A stretch of 64,000 bases of DNA, from positions 62,001-126,000 of the forward strand of contig NZ_JAJSLX010000004.1 of assembly GCF_021290925.1 (NCBI RefSeq), read 5' to 3'. The notes beneath the pieces were generated by a model that worked only from the letters and a program-made list of their open reading frames with translations, had not been told where the DNA came from and searched no databases. The first letter of the stretch is position 1, and each line of letters opens with the position of its first letter. The DNA is from Sessilibacter corallicola. Lineage in GTDB: Bacteria > Pseudomonadota > Gammaproteobacteria > Pseudomonadales > Cellvibrionaceae. The position numbers were made by a program, and so were the translations under genes. Below are positions 62,558-64,000 of this stretch, in pieces.

Positions 62558-63292
62558 ATGATTTCCGTTATTTTTGAGAACGACGACTTTATTGTCGTCA
62601 GCAAGCCTGAGAATGAAGATTTTCACGATACCGATGAGCAACTGGGTTTTTTCAACCGAGTCAAGGAAACTCTGGCCTTAGATGAGCTGTATCCGATTCA
62701 TCGTTTGGATAAGGTGACCTCAGGATTGCTGTTGATGGCGAAAACCTTGACTGCGTGTCAGGCGCTTAATCTCGGCTTTGAAAACAGAACCACGCGCAAA
62801 TTGTATCTGGCGATTGCCACCGGCAAGCCTAAGAAGAAGCAGGGGCTAATCAAGGGCGATATGGAGCGGTCTCGGCGCGGCAGTTGGCGTTTATTAAGAA
62901 CCACCCAAAATCCGGCAATCACCCGTTTTTTAAGCAGTGGTTTGGGGGAGGGCACGCGTGCCTATTTGCTCTCGCCAAAAACCGGAAAAACTCATCAATT
63001 GCGTGTGGCGATGAAATCCATAGGCGCTCCTATTCTGGGGGACAGCCTGTACGCGGGTGACGCCGCTGATCGAGTGTATTTGCACGCATTTGCGCTGCAA
63101 CTGACATTCAACAACACGCCTTATGTTTTTAGCTGTTTGCCCACTACCGGAAAGTACTTTCAGCATCTGCTTGAGCACGAATGGCTAGCACCTCTGTTAT
63201 TGCCTGAAACTGATACTGGCTCTCAAACTGATTTAAATCCGGAAATTTGCCACAAGCAGTATTTAGAAGGGTTGTTTGAGCGCTTGTCTTGA
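62558..63292 (+). CDS. RluA-family pseudouridine synthase (TIGR01621-like)
   Basis: 244 residues from ATG 62558, which puts the conserved VIFENDDFIVVSKPENEDFH at the N-terminus. Catalytic Asp51 in PIHRLDKVTSGLLL; further marks TRKLYLAIATGKP, TRAYLLSPKTGKTHQLRVAMKSIGAPILGD, YLHAFAL. No S4 domain. It isomerises uridine in rRNA or tRNA; the target is not known. The TIGR01621 group matches by the compact N-terminus and 'GKPKKKQGLIKGDM' insertion. Confidence 0.88.
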   Translation: MISVIFENDDFIVVSKPENEDFHDTDEQLGFFNRVKETLALDELYPIHRLDKVTSGLLLMAKTLTACQALNLGFENRTTRKLYLAIATGKPKKKQGLIKGDMERSRRGSWRLLRTTQNPAITRFLSSGLGEGTRAYLLSPKTGKTHQLRVAMKSIGAPILGDSLYAGDAADRVYLHAFALQLTFNNTPYVFSCLPTTGKYFQHLLEHEWLAPLLLPETDTGSQTDLNPEICHKQYLEGLFERLS

Positions 63293-63461
63293 TCAGTGTG
63301 TTCGAGCTTTCGATCTCCGAATACGTAACCTGGTAAGCTGACGTGATGTGTTAAACCGTTACTCTTTGCTGCTTTCGTGATTTAATCAGCGTTGCTGACG
63401 TGTGGCGTCTTATTCCTATTTACTTACTTTACTTCTATCTTTCTTATCCGACTGTTTGAGC

Positions 63462-64000
63462 ATGCCGAAATCCAGATTCGTTGTTTCCATAGTGTTGCTC
63501 ATCGGCATGGCTTTCATATCCGTTGTTGCAATTGATGGGTCGCCAGAAGAGGGGGTGTCTGATCAAACTCAGGCATCACAGAACCTGACGTTAACCGAGT
63601 GCCAATACGAATTTACCAACAATGTTAATCTCTTATGTGGATATTATACCACCCCCGGAAATAACACTGTTCAGTACGAGCTTCCCTTTGTTGTAATCAA
63701 TGGGGAGGAGAGGCAAAACCCTAAGACAGATTCAACGAACAGCACGAATTCAACAAACGGTTTACGGGAATCTATTAACGAAGCGCTGATGGTGTTGCAC
63801 GGTGGACCGGGCGCCGGAGTTGGTTTGGGGCGAACTGAAATTCATTCTTGGATTGGTTGGTATCAACAGCAAAGAATTTCAGGGCCGTTGATTGTGTTCG
63901 ATTATCGCTCTACTGGTTTATCGACACCGTATTACGACTGCGAGCCTCGTTCGTTTGCGCCAGACCGCTCTGGATCTTCTCCAATTGAACAACAAGAAAA
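63462..64000 (+). CDS. Exported TAP/proline-iminopeptidase-like alpha/beta hydrolase (cut by window edge)
   Basis: The frame from ATG 63462 is open to the window edge (179 codons). Signal-anchor VVSIVLLIGMAFISVVAI, a Thr/Ser/Asn-rich linker with repeated TNS, then the oxyanion motif LMVLHGGPGAGVGLG and IVFDYRSTGLSTP typical of proline iminopeptidase and TAP-type hydrolases. The nucleophile elbow lies beyond the window. Cys pairs (TECQY, LCGYY, YDCEPR) suggest a disulfide-containing, extracytoplasmic protein. Confidence 0.82.
   Translation, partial: MPKSRFVVSIVLLIGMAFISVVAIDGSPEEGVSDQTQASQNLTLTECQYEFTNNVNLLCGYYTTPGNNTVQYELPFVVINGEERQNPKTDSTNSTNSTNGLRESINEALMVLHGGPGAGVGLGRTEIHSWIGWYQQQRISGPLIVFDYRSTGLSTPYYDCEPRSFAPDRSGSSPIEQQE

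Overview
The window looks like a chromosomal segment of a free-living, aerobic, probably marine Gammaproteobacterium. This rests on the gene families (a Prc protease next to exonuclease III, DjlA, a DTW-domain tRNA enzyme, phasin, NupC, a TonB-dependent receptor, an Ohr/OsmC peroxidase, an RluA-type enzyme) and on moderate, AT-leaning base composition. A Cellvibrionales/Oceanospirillales-type organism is my best guess, but no marker here fixes the genus. No rRNA, tRNA, CRISPR array, transposase or integrase gene was seen.

Layout. 0-5.3 kb: xthA (cut by the window edge), prc, a short MscS-type channel, an orphan YnjD-like ATPase and arsH. 5.3-12.3 kb: a visibly AT-rich accessory stretch. It holds a compact three-gene operon (membrane-anchored DUF2726 nuclease-like protein, membrane-anchored coiled-coil protein with DUF4041 and GIY-YIG/T5orf172 domains, class 3 lipase), then small VOC, DUF3592, zinc-ribbon and unknown genes. 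12.3-24.3 kb: CocE-like hydrolase and AraC regulator; ohr plus an exported hydrolase divergent from a second AraC regulator; tautomerase and VOC genes; a type I sulfatase with its formylglycine-generating enzyme. 24.9-32.4 kb: GNAT, an 'ADP-ribosylation/crystallin J1'-type gene, SGNH esterase, a broken macro-domain gene, an S9 peptidase with an exported partner, and a BNR-repeat lipoprotein. 32.8-34.8 kb: a polynucleotide-kinase-like P-loop protein overlapping a Thg1-like 3'-5' polymerase, then a VIT-type transporter. 35-47 kb: DUF4240, a TonB receptor, cytidine deaminase, a 2OG oxygenase, NupC, then alcohol dehydrogenase, a second 2OG oxygenase, aldehyde dehydrogenase and a thymidylate-synthase-like protein. 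47-57 kb: DUF1499, an SDR/DTW/SRAP-like operon, a LysR gene, CtlX and ornithine cyclodeaminase (arginine/citrulline/ornithine to proline), a LysR gene and a hydrolase. 57.8-64 kb: phasin, djlA overlapping a winged-helix/nuclease-like gene, MscS, DUF3806, a lipoprotein, a pseudouridine synthase and the start of an exported TAP/proline-iminopeptidase-like hydrolase.

Two families of non-coding, roughly 265-bp terminal-inverted-repeat elements are each present three times. Family A (25459, 27231, 36512) has rewritten the 5' end of one gene, split the macro-domain gene, and sits between the TonB-receptor gene and its terminator. Family B (32473, 47039, 51663) is purely intergenic. Both behave like MITEs with short TA-rich target duplications.

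The two candidates for an under-described system are the 5.9-9.2 kb nuclease/GIY-YIG/lipase operon (possible membrane-associated defence or conflict system) and the 32.8-34.0 kb kinase/Thg1-like pair (possible RNA 5'-end repair module). Both are inferences from domain content and gene overlap.
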